Of a stretch of DNA of 64,000 nt, positions 1-11,850 are shown one piece after another. Position 1 is the stretch's first letter, and every line of letters starts with the position of its first letter. Under the pieces are notes generated by a model. The model was not told the DNA's origin. It ran no database searches and saw only the letters and a program-made list of their open reading frames with translations. The stretch is taken from positions 4,586,001 to 4,650,000 of the forward strand of contig NW_024464918.1 in the NCBI RefSeq assembly GCF_017591425.1, given 5' to 3'. The position numbers and the translations under genes were made by a program. Source of the stretch: Ochotona curzoniae (Eukaryota > Chordata > Mammalia > Lagomorpha > Ochotonidae).

Positions 1-745
1 GCATGATGAGATTGGATTCTGAGTTATCTCTTTGCTAAATGATGTCTGTCACAGCGCACCAGCCCCTGCCCTGCAAAGAATCACCAGAGTGGCATCCCAG
101 GAGAGCCTGCAAGGAAAGTGGGAGAAACACACAGCTGTGTAGTACCCGGGCCTCGCTACCAGGGTGCGCCTTGAAAAGGAGACAAAGAGCTAGTGAAAGA
201 ATTCTCAGCGAGGGGAAATGTCTGTGCCAAGTGCAGAAAAAGTTCCTAGATGAGACCAAGTCTCCAAGGTTGGGGGATTCCCTATGCGATAACGGACAGC
301 TCTGGCTTGGATGAGAGAAGCCCTCCCACTGCATCCAAGCTCAGGTACCGTACAGGGCCATTAAAATTAGGAGCGTGAGTCACATTGCTCCTCGGGGAGC
401 TGCTGTCGAATCGATATTCTGAAGTCAGAGAATTGTAGGAAAGTTCCGCCCGAGGTGGAGAGACATCATGGGGAAGAGGAAAAACATAAAATAAACACCA
501 TGCTTAGCTATCTGGCATTCCTGAGTCATGCACAAGGTTGTCTTGCCTTTCTGCTCTGACTCCGCAAAAGTCCATTTTCTGACATTTGTTCTTGGCCTAA
601 AAACAGAGTATCAAAGGTTGATCAGCCCCGGGGATCCCGTGGTGAGCTGAAGACCTGGCATTTTGAGCACTCTTTGCTCCACAGGGGCAGGAGACACCAA
701 TGTCGAGTGAGGGGCAAGGTGAGTCCTAGCAGGGGATTGGGAAAG
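1..745. other. Unassigned non-repetitive sequence
   Basis: I recognise no repeat family, RNA gene or exon here. Reading frames of up to 99 codons exist on both strands of 35-334, but they overlap each other and have no protein character that I can name. Confidence 0.4.
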
Positions 746-838
746 GAAGGACTGATGGACTGGCCAGAGGGAGGAAGGGAAGGGGTGAGGAAGGGACAGA
801 AGGAGGGAGGAAGGGGTGAGAGAGGGAGGGAGAGAGCA
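746..838 (+). repeat. G-rich purine tract with a G-quadruplex motif
   Basis: The + strand is almost pure A/G. At 769-795 four runs of three or more G are separated by loops of 5, 2 and 7 bases, which meets the usual G3+N1-7 quadruplex rule. More GGG runs follow to about 830. The opposite strand is a polypyrimidine tract, so triplex formation is also possible. Confidence 0.7.
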
Positions 839-851
839 GTCCCCTCCACCC

Positions 852-1075
852 TCTAGTCCCTTTAATCCTCAAAGCTACCTGGATACTGTTCCCATTTGTA
901 GCGTCTAAATTTGGTTTTATGCTGTCTTCAGAAGAATGCTTATTTCAGCAGTCATCACAGAAAATTTAAAATGTTCTTGAAATAAAAGACTTGGCAGTGA
1001 GTGTGACTTAGCCCCAAAGGGCTGCTGGGGCTGCTTCTCCCCTGCTCAGGGTCACACAGCAAGCTGCGGCAATGC
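852..1075 (-). mobile_element. MIR SINE fragments, two pieces
   Basis: 852-905 (ttaatcctcaaagctacc, then ttcccatttgta) and 1050-1075 (gggtcacacagcaagct) match two consecutive parts of the antisense MIR consensus. The roughly 140 bp between them is not MIR-like, so this is either one diverged element with an insertion or two fragments. Confidence 0.4.
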
Positions 1076-2217
1076 AGGTTATCCCCGACAAGATGTCAGC
1101 CCTTCTTGCTTCCTCACATCTTTCTGGCATCCCTTGCTTGCATCCCGCAGGCCAGTCTCTCAACCTACCACAGAAACTAGTTATGCATGTCTGTCTCTTT
1201 AAGCACAGAGGAGAAGCAAGATCTCAGAAGAGGGGGGATGGGGCGATGCAGATGGGCTCAGGCCTGCATCCCCTGTTCCTGGTTTTCTTCCAGCCAGCCA
1301 GAGTTCCAACCTGGAATCAGGCCCTGGCTGCCTTCACAAGCTCTGTCTGCCCTTGACTCTGAGTTCACGTCTAGGGGTCATGCTGTTCAGCTGTCTCTAG
1401 CAGAGCGGACCCTGCCTCAGATTCTGAGCCCTCCCTTCCCCCATCCCCAGCTCAGCCTCATTTAATACTCTTGTGTCTGACCTTGATCCCACACATGCCC
1501 TGGCTTCCTCCTCCTCCTCCATCTCCTGCTTGTGACTGCTTCCAATGGAACTGCTAAGGAATCGCAGCTCCTCCCTAACCTGGTACAACTGAGCTCCTTC
1601 CTAAGCAGGCCTCAGGGTGTGGGGAGGACAAGGGGCAGCCTTCCAGCTGTGCTCCTGGCTTCACTTGGGGATGGGCACAGACCAGCCTTCCCCCTGGAAG
1701 AGCTGCAGCTCTGTGATCCTGTGCAAGAATACCCCCATCACTCCTAGTTGGAGATGAGACCACACATGCACTGGTTGGATGATTCAGAATCTGACATATG
1801 ACAAAGCTTTCCTTATTTTGCCAAATTCTTATTAATTTTTTCCTAATTGTTTTGTCTTCCCTTTACATTTATTCTGCTTACCATCACAGCACCACCCTAG
1901 AGAGGCCAAGTATGTGGGTATGACTTAGACCCAAAGGTGCATGGGGCTCTGAATCACAGCCCATATCTTTCAGCGAGTTGTGGCTATGGCAGGCTGGGAC
2001 CACTTCTCCCAGACAGATCCTCTTGACCATGGACTTTCAGGGACCCTGTTGTCTTTGGACACTCTTGATGACCTACCTCACTGAGCCTAACTCTCTACAC
2101 AAGAGCTATCACAATGACCTTTCTGTTATCCGTTTTCTGCTCCCCCAGAACCCAAACATGTTTCTGGAAATCTTGTGCTTATGTAAGAAAGACACCCAAT
2201 ACAAAAATGTTATCGAA
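1076..2217. other. Unassigned sequence
   Basis: There is no recognisable repeat or gene. A short echo of 1001-1028 (tgacttagccccaaagg) recurs at 1920 (tgacttagacccaaagg), too short to assign to a family. A (TCC)n-like run lies at 1506-1524. Confidence 0.35.
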
Positions 2218-2649
2218 TGATGTTCCTCTCAGTCGAGTCTCAAACTTGTTTACCTCTTGTAGGAAATTTCCTTTCTCTGCTCCCGCAGCAGAAACGATAG
2301 GATGAAGGGGAAGCCTCCCACCTGCTGGACAATGAGGCCCTGTTATCCTAGCAGCCAGGTTGACATCTCCCCATCAGGGCAAAACCAACAGAACTGGGGT
2401 GGAACACTGATTTGCATTCTTTCTGCTAAAAGCAACAGACATTACTAGTTATTTTTTAACAACCTTTGGGCGTAACAGTTGATTGAGGTCTCTTAAGCCC
2501 CTCCCCGAGCATCTCCCCAGCTCCCGTCAAGGAAAAGATAGAGATGTTTCAGCCCAAACTGAGAAGCAGAGGAGAGATCTGAAGGAGCAGAGAAAGGAAA
2601 TTTCCTACAAGAGGTAGAGAAGTTTGAGACTCAACTGAGAGGAACACCA
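2218..2649. repeat. 71-bp imperfect inverted repeat with 290-bp spacer
   Basis: The left arm 2218-2288 and the reverse complement of the right arm 2579-2649 agree at 65 of 71 positions by hand alignment without gaps. Both arms carry the 12-bp palindrome aggaaatttcct. The spacer 2289-2578 shows no recognised element. A single strand could fold into a long stem. I see no target-site duplication outside the arms and do not recognise the arms as a known transposon end. Confidence 0.85.
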
Positions 2650-5600
2650 CTGGACAAGCACCTCAAGCATGTCACGAAAGAAGGAACTGTAAAAACACCC
2701 CTGAGTTAGTGGCTGATGGTGCTTCCAGCCATAAACTAAGAGATGTTGGAGTCGGGTACAAGCACACCTAACAGGAGACTGCGTGACAGAGTGACAGAGA
2801 AGGTTCAAATGATTCTTTCGTTTAAATCTCCCAAGATCTGATTTGTTTTGAAAACTAGCAGAGAGCCTGAACTGGTAGCGATAAAGTCATAAATAAAACC
2901 TGAATTGCAGAGCAGGATGCAGATCAGAACCACTGGACAGAAGGAGACCAGGAGAGCCCCAGAGAGGGAGGAGAGGTAGGGCAGAGTCTTGGCGACCCAC
3001 AGTATTGCTTCAACAGTGTGAAAGCTACGGCTGTGCAGCTGAGCCTCCAGCAGGAGGATCTAGTGGGAAGCAGCAGGACCAGGATAGTGCAAAGCAAGCA
3101 TTGGCTCACCCTCTGAGCCAAAAAGTGGCATTAGGCTTCATCTTATGGGTTAGAGGGAACCTCTGGAAATGCTGATTTGAAAGGAGTCTCAGGTTCCTGC
3201 AATTGATTAGCGGGTTGGACAGTAGACTCGCTGAGTTAGAAGAACAGGTGGTTCTAGAGATCCACTCTTGCTAACTGGCCTTCTATGTATTAGGATTTAG
3301 TGTCTAAAGCCTAACTGAAAATGAGTCTTTCCTCTTTTCCCCTATGCATTATTTATCTTGAGGACCCAGTGGGAAAGTGAGGCATTGTGACTTTGGTGTA
3401 AATAGATTGCTTGGCCAAGAAAAACTCAGAAAGAACTGGAATCAATCCCACCAATTTTACACTCAGATTATTTTTGGAAATTAGAACTCAGTATTTCCCC
3501 TTGCATGGAGAGAGGTTACTGGAGAACTCATGGGATAACTGGGCAGTGGGACGAGGATGGAACCTTTGGCTTCTGCTCTCCCGTCCTGCCCAGGCAAAGT
3601 GATGCTCAAGCTTCTGGTACCACCACCCAGGCCATCAGTGATCCTGGACAGCATTGGGCTCAGGCCAACAGGGGCTATGAGGATGTCAGGACTTACAATG
3701 ACATGATTCGTCCTGATTGGACCACAAGGGTCAAGTGGGCAATGTTGACATAACCCGTCTGGGTCTAACCACTGCTTGTCCCTCCTACAGCCAGAGGTAG
3801 ATGCTCAGGCCTCCAGATGAAGAATAGATTCAGCATTGCCTCCTGGTTACAGGATTGGCCTCTTGCACCAGAAGCTGATATCTGCAGCTAAGCTGCAGAT
3901 CAGAGTGACAATCCATGTACAAGTGTGGTCACAGCTAGATCAGCCCCTAGCTGCCACTGGGTCAGAACTCACTTTATTCCTAACAACATACTGGTCAAAA
4001 CTTTAGTTAAATATTAAGCATCAGTACAGTAAGACTTCATTCAGGTTGTAATGTCTGTACTTTATCACCAGAAAAATAAAACAAGTAGACACATAAAAGT
4101 GATCTTTTTTTCAGAATGTGCTTGCAAGACTGAAAATAAAGAGCCCCCAGCTATCTGTCCTAATACATGATCTCCTTTCCTATATTACATGTATTTTTAA
4201 AGGAGTATCCATTATATACTAATTTCCGTGACCTCCTTCCCCACAAATGTCTCATGCACAGTAAGCATGTTGGATAGCATTGCTTAGCTTAAATGTCAGG
4301 TTGTAAAGTTGAGTAGTGCAAACAGCCCTGTACTTGAATTTGAACGTGCTCCCAAGTTGTTGTACTCCTATCTGGTACACTGCAGCAGTTCTTGCCAGTA
4401 AGCACTATGAACAATAAGGTCCTAGGGATGCTTTTTTTTTTTTTTTGTAGAGGTGCTTTTAACCCCTCTAGGCCTTGGCTTTCTTGTAAAGATGGGGACA
4501 AATATTTCGACACAGTTTCAGGCCTTGGGCAATGCAACCTCCTCTTCTAGGAGCATCTTGTCCTTCTCATTTCTAGATTCTGACCAGGAGTCACCTTCTT
4601 TTTGAAGTTTTCTTTGGCTGCCTCTGGAGATCCAAGAAGACCTGACATCCACCATGGGGGGCTTAGTGAAGGCCCATCCTTTTTCTCCAGACAGCTACAA
4701 CATGGAGTACAGAGAACATGGGTCTCTGTGAGACAAAGATTTCTTAGAGGGCAACCCCTAGGTCTCACTCAGCTCTGCATGCCCAATGCTCAGAACATCA
4801 GAATTGATATATCATTTCTGGATGAATAATTAACACTGTAATCAGCTGAGTGATGTGGGCCATTTTGGGTTTTGAAATGCATACAAATTCCCACCCTGGC
4901 ACAGTAGGACACAAGGCAGAGAACCCACACTGTCACCAGAACCCTCTGTAAAATTCAGAGGTAAACCTGTGCAACGCAAGTCATTACCCATCACCAGTAT
5001 ACAGCCTAAGACATAGAGTCACATTTCATAAGGAGGTCAAGACTGGGTAGGAAGTGTTGGTTCACAGAGTCCCCTGGGCGGGTTAAGGGAGTTCTGGGTA
5101 TATAGAGAGAGACAGGCAGGACCCTGATGGTGGGTGGGCAGTAAAGACCTATCCCAGGCCCTGCAGTTACTTTATCTCACAAAATGTGGGAAATAGGTTG
5201 GCTTCCTCAAAACTAGTGACAGGTTAGTCTTTGTGTACTGAGAATCCAAGTGAAGTGCAGGGGTTTCCATGCCCCCAGGCATGTGGGAAGGAGCAAGAAG
5301 CAGCTCAAGTTTGGTGGGAAACAAAGAAGTTCCAGCCCTGTCCTCAGGGACAGGTCACAAAGGGAGAGATATAAGTCCAGTTGGGTGTTAGAGGGCTTCA
5401 GAGGGGATGGCTTCCATTATGGTTGTTCCCCTGAGAGCAAGTGGCTTTTGTCATTCGTTTCTAGAACATGGACTAAGTTGCCTTTTAATACAGAAAATCT
5501 GTATTAAATCTATAGGACCAAGCTGTGGTTATCTATAGCCTATTATATTTTTACAAGAACAACCTGCTGGGGTTATAGTTTAATTAAAATAAACGGCACT

Positions 5601-5654
5601 CATCTAAAGCATGCAGATTCATGAGTTTGGACAGAATACACCCATGGCTACGGG
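2650..5654. other. Three kilobases with no recognised element
   Basis: I found no SINE, L1, MIR or LTR signature and no convincing exon. A 15-base T run lies at 4432-4446. The reading frame at 3505-3753 (+) has no recognisable domain. Old, strongly diverged repeats could be missed by eye. Confidence 0.35.
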
Positions 5655-5928
5655 CTCAACTGTGTTCACTCAAACTTTCATACCAAAGTCCTAACCCATG
5701 GTGTGTGACTCTACTTGGAGAGCAGGCCTACTAGAAAGTGAATAGCGTTAGATGAGATCCTATGGGGGCACTCTGATGGGGGAACACTGCCCTTGGGATA
5801 GGAGACACCGGGCGGGGGGGCGCATTAGAAGTTGGTCATATGCAACCTGGAAGGCAGCCCTCACCAGAAAGTGACCATGCTGGCCTCTTGCTTCCAGAAT
5901 TTGTGATCAAGTTATTCCTATTACTCAG
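5655..5928 (+). mobile_element. MLT1-type LTR (ERVL-MaLR), solitary
   Basis: The order of conserved blocks follows the MLT1 LTR: caaagtcctaacccatg, a gggggcactctgatggg block, gccctcaccagaaagtgacc and cttgcttccagaatttgtga. It is degraded and has no flanking internal retroviral sequence, as expected of a solitary LTR left by recombination. Its subfamily is not determined. Confidence 0.65.
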
Positions 5929-6175
5929 AGGTGGGGGCTGAGCCCAGCAGTGGAGACAGTGATTAACAAGTTCACATCTGGAGGCACCAATGGCTTCCTT
6001 CTGCCTTTGTGGAGCTGGAACTGCTGGTGGCTTTGCTCTCTTCCATGAGTTCTGGGGCCTGAGGATTTCACACTTGTTTTGGTCCCAGGAGTGAGTAGGG
6101 CAGGGAAGAGGAAAGGCTCCGAGAGGCTTGTCCTGGTGACTTGAACAGACTTTCTAGTTGAAGCCAAGAGCTGTC

Positions 6176-6204
6176 CAGCAGCGGCAGCAGCAGCAGCAGC
6201 AACA
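6176..6204 (+). repeat. (CAG)n microsatellite
   Basis: This is a short run of CAG triplets with one CGG interruption. It could encode glutamine on + or alanine on -, but it lies in no convincing exon. Confidence 0.8.
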
Positions 6205-7111
6205 GGTACTTTGAGCCCACACAATTCCTGGGTGTTTGGTAATCAGAACACTTCTGTTTTCCAGCATCTTCTTTTCTCTTCTCCGGGAATCATATTTCCT
6301 CCTGTACTTTTTCAGAAAGGCTTTTTAAAATTCTCCCTACTTTTCCCCACTGCTTCCATCCCAAGCACCAAGCAGTTTCCAATCCTATCAGCATTTCTGC
6401 AAGTCCTGGACCTGACCCCAACCCAGCAATGTCTGCAGAATGAATCTTTGATTAGATCACCAGGAAAGGAGTCAGCCAACACAACGGCGGTGCTGCAGGT
6501 CTCTGAGGTTCCATTTGGTGCATATGCAGGCAGCCTGGGACATAAAGCTGCTTTTGGGGTGAGCAGGGCTGGCTAAACAGGAAGAAGGAGCCCTCTCTGG
6601 CTGGTCCCATTGCATCCTCATTCCATTCCCCACCCCCAGCAGTCTGGATTACGCAGAGCCATCTCTTAGCCCTAGGTATACTGCGTTCTGCTCAGCTGCT
6701 GCTGGTGCTATGTGGCCTTCTCACATGCACTTGCCACCTAGTGTTGCCCGGGTGCCTGCCCAGGCGTCAGGTGCCAGCTCAAGGTCTCCTTGCCTTTGGA
6801 GCCTTACCACACACGCTCTCTGAGCACACCACCCACACGCACTGCCATCAGCTCGCTCACAATGTTACACCATCTGCCTCTTCTTTGTCTTTCAAGCTAA
6901 ACAGTGAGCCCCTTCGGACAATGTCCAGTCTTCACCATCTTTCAAACTCACTGCCTTCTTCAGAACTTGCACAAAATGCACTGGAATTTTTGCAGAATCT
7001 ATCTACACAACAAGACCCCTCCGTGCTTCTCTGCCCAGAGGGAGTGGTAGCAAAGGCAGTTTATGTCTCAGGTCCAGTCATCCTTGAGTTTAAGTTCCAG
7101 TCCACCACGTT
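6205..7111. other. Mostly unassigned; L2-like stretch near 6700-6850
   Basis: Around 6745-6800 the text (gggtgcctgcccaggc, ggtgccagctcaagg) resembles the 3' part of LINE L2, but the match is short. The rest is unassigned. The 121- and 150-codon frames here show no domain. Confidence 0.3.
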
Positions 7112-7625
7112 TTGCATTCATTTCCTATCACTATGTAACCAATGCATACAGCCTTAGTAGGTGCAAAGAATACTCGGTTTTTTTTTTCTCCTGATTTCCA
7201 CAGGTCAGCAGTCCAGTGCAGCTGGGCTGGGCTCTCTTGCTAGTGCCCTGGGTGGCAGGAACAGTGTTAACTGGACTGAGACCCCTTCCAGAGCCTAGGC
7301 TTTCCATGCATGTGGTTGTTGGCAGAACTCAGCCCTGTTCTGGCTGCAGGACGGCGCCCCATTCTGTTGCTGGTAACCAATGGAGAACGCTCCCACATCT
7401 GAGAACACTGTGTGCTGTGTGTCTCCTCCCACCTCAACGCTAGAGAAACATCTTCCTTGGGTCCAAATTCTCTTCATTCTTCAAACATCTTAAATAACTT
7501 TGTCTCTTCCTCCCCATGCGGATTTAAATGGCTTATGGAATTAGGTCAGAAGCACCTGTCTGGTTTCCCTTTTGATCAGCGAGTAATTCCAATTACAAGG
7601 ACACAATCTGGTTGCCAGGTACAAC
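7112..7625 (-). mobile_element. Old LTR-like interspersed repeat
   Basis: Blocks such as cattcatttcctatcact, gtggttgttggcagaact, atggagaacgctcccaca and ggaattaggtcagaagca occur in the order seen in a common ancient mammalian repeat that I cannot name with certainty, probably an antisense ERVL/MLT-like LTR. A T run at 7176-7185 lies inside it. Confidence 0.45.
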
Positions 7626-8110
7626 AGTTAATTGTGGAAGTGGTGGCTCAGCTTACACACACATCTCTGCCCCACTCTCGGGGGAAGGCATCAAACAGAG
7701 AGAAGTGTCACCAAAGAGTCACTATCCCAGTCGGCCCACCACATCTTCTCTAGCTACCTGCTCTACACAATACTATTCTCAGCTGAAAAGTACAGATACA
7801 CCTCTGCCCCAAATTGTGGTGAGGATTAAGTCACATGAAGAGTGTGTAAGAGCGTCCCAGTCACAGCCACTGCAGGCCTCATCCCTTCATCCTGTAATTT
7901 CCAGGCCGTTTGTCTTGTAACATTTCCCAGTTGGTTTGGAGAAGAGGCAACAGCTAGACTGTGTGACCAAGACAGGAATCACAAAATCCCAGTGACAAAT
8001 GCAGATGAAGGTACGATTCACAGATGTCTCTTGATGTTCTGTGATAGAGGATGAAGACTGACAGCTAAAGATCACGCATGCTCAGTGAAGAGGATTTTTA
8101 GAAAGCTCAC
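7626..8110. other. Unassigned sequence
   Basis: I recognise no element. Overlapping short frames on both strands are not protein-like. Confidence 0.3.
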
Positions 8111-8318
8111 GGGAAGGCAGTGGAGGATGGCCCAAGTATTTCATCTCCTTTCATACAAGTGGGAGACCCAGACAGAATTCCTGGTTTCTGGATTTTGCCT
8201 GACCCAGTCCCAGCTTCTGTGCCCATTTGAGGAGTGAACCAGTAGGTTGAAAATCTTTCTCCCGTCTCTTATCTTTTCCTCTATAACTTACATGAGCTAA
8301 ATAAATCTTTTAAAAGAT
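8111..8318 (+). mobile_element. Lagomorph C-SINE, 5'-truncated
   Basis: The copy starts in mid-element at gggaaggcagtggaggatgg, runs through tgggagaccc and catttgaggagtgaacc, and ends in a tail with aaataaatctt. The tRNA-like head with the RNA polymerase III boxes is missing, so the copy is dead. Confidence 0.85.
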
Positions 8319-8374
8319 GTGCATAAAATTAATTCATTTCAAAACAATCATGTGCCATGGGAGCCTTACAGGAC

Positions 8375-8520
8375 GCTGAGTTCAGCAGCTCCCAAACACG
8401 GTTTTGCTGAGTACCCTCTCCCTAGCTGGCTACCTTTGCATCATGGGTCTCAGGCCAGTACCCCAGAGATCCTAACTTAGCAAGCCTGGCAGTACGCCCA
8501 GGAACCCATACTCATTAAAA
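8375..8520 (+). mobile_element. MER20-like hAT (Charlie) fragment
   Basis: The spacing of ctcccaaacac, ggtctcaggcc, gatcctaacttagcaag and gcccaggaacccatac resembles the non-autonomous element MER20. It is badly diverged and the ends are not clear. Confidence 0.35.
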
Positions 8521-9411
8521 TCAAAACCAAAGTGTTTGTCGTATAATTCCAAAGCAGGGCCTGGGTGGGGAGGGTTGGAGCCAACACGGTCCTCCCTCCC
8601 TCCTGACAACATGAGCAAACTGGGGGCTCAGAGTCAGGAGTCTCCTGCTGAGAATCTGGCAGGGACAGGGCCAGGGCTCAGTGCCCGTTCTGGAAGGGCA
8701 CAGTGGACATGGGGGTAATTAGACAAGAACCCTGAGCGCTGAGAAGTCTGCTCCCTTGTGCTTCTTGTCACAGTATGGCTTTCCAAGGGCTGACCCTCCT
8801 GGAATTGCCTGACCCAGGGGCTGCTAAGGAATGCAGACTGGAGTCAATGTGCTCATCCTGTGGCCTTTCCTGAACAAAGGCATCCAGCCCTCTGGATCTG
8901 AAATGTTAATACAGAGGCACTGGGTGAGAGGGCTCTGACTCCTAGGGACTGGCACTATGATGTCTGTTTTGGCCTTTTGGGCAGCCAGCAACGTTGTGCA
9001 TTCCTCCTTTGAAGAGCCAGGTTGGTGGGTCTCGGCAGGATCCTCTGGCAGGGTGGGTGGGCACCTTCAGGCTGCTAGGGAGGCAGACAGTGGGGAGGAT
9101 GGTGTGGAGGTGTGGCAGTAGCAGAGCAGCTGCACCAGTGCTGAGCATGTCCCTGTTAATTGCACCATGCACCACTCAGCAAGGTCCTTCCCAGCACAGC
9201 CCTGTCAAAGCCACCTTTCTCCTCAGGTGTTTCTCATTAAAAGATGTCACCACAAAGGACAGGTATCAGAGTTGACATTCTTATGACACCTGTAAAAGCA
9301 GCTGGACCTGAGAAGGGTTTCAGTGTCCCTGCTGCTGCACAGGAAGTCCCTGCCCTGGGAAACAGAATACAGGAGGAACACACAACTCCCAACAGGCTTG
9401 ACCAAAAGCGA
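8521..9411. other. Unassigned sequence
   Basis: This is moderately GC-rich DNA with no recognised repeat or exon. The frame at 8994-9275 (+) and its antisense partner at 8942-9175 have no identifiable domain. Confidence 0.35.
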
Positions 9412-9990
9412 TCTTCACCAAGACACATGCTAATCAAGTTCTCTTCAACCCAACATAAGGAAAAAAAAAATCCTTAAATGTGCATGTGAAAAAAATCAAC
9501 TGACCTATAAAAGAATGGCAATTAAATCCACAGCTGATCTCTCACAGGAAACTCTACAGGCCAGAAGAGAATAGAGTGACATATTCTAAAAGCAAGAAAT
9601 TGTAGGCCCAGGATAACGTACCCAGCAAAGCTTTCCTTTGTCTTTGAAAATGCAGTAACATTATTCCACAATAAAGAAAAGCTCATAGTATATGCTTCTT
9701 CCAAACATGCCCTACAAAGGATCCTTAAAGATGTTCTCTTGACAGAGAAAAGGAATTGCGCCCACCAAAACCAAAGGCAAAAGTGAAGAACATCCCAGTA
9801 AAATAACAGCAGAAGACTAAATCAATGAACAACCCATTGCAAAATTGACAGGATCAAATTACCACCTATTTGTATTAACCCTGAAAGTAAATGGCTTAAA
9901 CTCATCATAAACGTCACAGATTAGCAGACTGGCTTAAAAAAACAAAACCCATCTAATTGCTGAGTGCAGGAGATACATTTCACCAACAAC
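9412..9990 (+). mobile_element. L1 relic: end of ORF1, inter-ORF gap, start of ORF2
   Basis: 9412-9730 follows the 3' half of L1 ORF1 (caccaagacacatgctaatc, gccagaagagaatagag, gtacccagcaaagctttcc). From 9848 the start of ORF2 is visible (gacaggatcaaatta, then a stretch reading approximately as TLKVNGL and later QEIHF). Stops and frameshifts are frequent, so it cannot encode protein. It is truncated at about 9990 by an inverted L1 piece. Confidence 0.85.
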
Positions 9991-9991
9991 A

Positions 9992-10238
9992 GCAGAAACT
10001 GTATCTCGTGGATTTTGATCTTTCTGTTTTTAGTTTTATTCCTTCAAAACAGTTTTTCTCATATTAAATTCTTTACTGATTCATAGATAATATAGTAGTA
10101 TCATTTTCTTCAAGAAGATTCTTGATTTCCTTTTTCATTTCTCCAGCCAAGACATTAGTCATTCAGTAGCATGGCATTTTAAATTTCTATTGCTTTTCCT
10201 GTTGTTGGTTTTGTTTTGTGGCTTTTCATTTAAGCGGA
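9992..10238 (-). mobile_element. Inverted L1 ORF2 fragment
   Basis: Read on the - strand this gives L1 ORF2 text (tgccatgctactgaatgac, aaaaaggaaatcaagaat, cacgagatacag). It lies directly before a + strand L1 3' end. This fits the 5'-inverted structure made when two primers are extended on one L1 RNA during insertion. Confidence 0.65.
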
Positions 10239-10239
10239 T

Positions 10240-10555
10240 ATATAGCAACTATGTAATGGAGACTATCACATCCAGATGTGAGGATACAACGCAGTGTCGA
10301 TCTATACTTCCAGATCAAGATGGACTCCCAATAAAACTGTTCAATCTATCTTGACAGTAGGATGCTGGACTCTGCCATTGCCCATACCCACAATGATGGA
10401 CTCATGACTGTTTGTGAGGAACTATACTGTTGTGATTTTATGGGGGAAATCAGTGGGGTGAGGAGGAGCTTTGGGGAGGGAACAGGTTATACTAAAATTC
10501 TCCATCATGTATACATTATCACTTTTGTTCCAACTGATACATAGTATCAGGTACT
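10240..10555 (+). mobile_element. Lagomorph L1 3' end
   Basis: The blocks tcaatctatcttgacagtag, gatgctggactctgccat, gaactatactgttgtga and cagtggggtgaggagg also occur in order at 55990-56160, which identifies both as the same L1 3' untranslated region. No clear poly-A tail follows at 10555, so the 3' end is lost or degraded. Confidence 0.8.
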
Positions 10556-11484
10556 GTTAATTTAAAAGATTCAATGCACTTGATAGTCTTTTAATTGGAT
10601 TGGACTGGATATAATTTTTGCTGATTAATGTGAAAGTTTGATCAAGTCATAGGGTTTTCTTATGATCTTGGTCCTAACTGCACTTTTCCTGAATGAGGAG
10701 GTTTTCTAGGGCAAGATTTCTACACTGTGAATGGTGGGCAGTGGGAGTTTGAGCCTGGCTTTCCCCCACCCCCGCCAGGTGCCCTTTATGGTTTTATTTC
10801 CATAAATATTAAGCTGTTAGGGCTTCTGATGTTCTCTTAGAAGCCTCTGGATGCCATAGAACACCAGCCCCTTGCAGAAGAGAGCTCTCAGGTGGCTTAT
10901 TAGGGACCTCATTTTTTTTTCTATGAGGACCTTTTTCTTATTAGGACCTGATTTTGTTTTCTAATCATTTGACTTTACTCTCGGCCATTAGTCCTCATTT
11001 GGGCTTCAAGTCAGTTTCCTAACACCCCTGTCCATCCCTCCCCGCAGAACATCCACAGACCCCCTCCACCTGTGGGAATGCATGTACACTCGTGCCCACC
11101 TCTCCTGTCAGCGCACACACACACTTTAACAGAGCAGTGCTGAGCTCTATTCGTCTCTTCCTCTCCTATCCTTATGTTTCCCTCCTCCCTCCTCTCAACC
11201 AACCTGCTCTGTCTGGATTCCCCAATTCATGGCCAACTAACCTAATGTGAATGTCCTCTAAGGGAGCATGGCAACCAACAAGGTGCTGAATTCCTGATCC
11301 TGGGCATCAGTTACCCCTTCAGACCCAAAGGGAGCACACACTGGTCAGCTTGGTGACCTCGGGCAAGGCACTCACCCTGAGGAAGTTTCCATCTCCTTTT
11401 TTCTCAAATATAAACAACAAAATCACCTACTTACAATGTAAACTGAAGGGGTCAGGCATTAAGCTGGGGATCAATAATGATTAA
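10556..11484. other. Unassigned sequence
   Basis: There is no recognised element. A T-rich stretch lies near 10911-10945. Confidence 0.3.
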
Positions 11485-11600
11485 CTGTTTCGATTGCTAC
11501 GTGATGATCATAATGTTCCAGGCACTATGCTAGGCATTGCTTCATCTCTTTAATTCTATCACAGTGCTCTGAAGGTGACAGTGTTCCATGTCACAGTGGA
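11485..11600 (-). mobile_element. MIR SINE fragment
   Basis: The text ttccaggcactatgctaggc followed by tctctttaattctatcacag is the core of an antisense MIR. Confidence 0.6.
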
Positions 11601-11741
11601 AGGAGGCGAATCAGGTGATTCTCCAATGGTGTCATCTGATCACAACTCAAGGACCCTAGAGCCCATCTGCTTTTCCCTCACACCACACACTGCCCTCGGT
11701 AGGCCACATTTAGAAGGAACTGAAAATTCTTTGTTACACAA

Positions 11742-11850
11742 CCATTTCCTGTGCTAAATACCAGGCACCATGCTGTGTGCTTTCCTCATGCCGCCTTGTT
11801 AGATCCTCACATCAGCCTTCCATTAATACAAGCATAATTGTTACTTGCAC
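11742..11850 (-). mobile_element. MIR SINE fragment
   Basis: The text tttcctgtgctaaataccag, gcaccatgctgtgtgc and gatcctcacatcagcc matches the antisense MIR core. It lies 140 bp from another MIR in the same orientation, so the two may be pieces of one longer relic or independent insertions. Confidence 0.55.

Noticed and set aside
1001..1950. Similar phrases at 1004 and 1920 (tgacttag, cccaaagg) as a repeat pair
   Set aside because: They are too short and diverged to distinguish from chance or shared MIR-like text.
6176..6204. CAG run as part of a polyglutamine gene
   Set aside because: It is a short run with no convincing coding frame around it.
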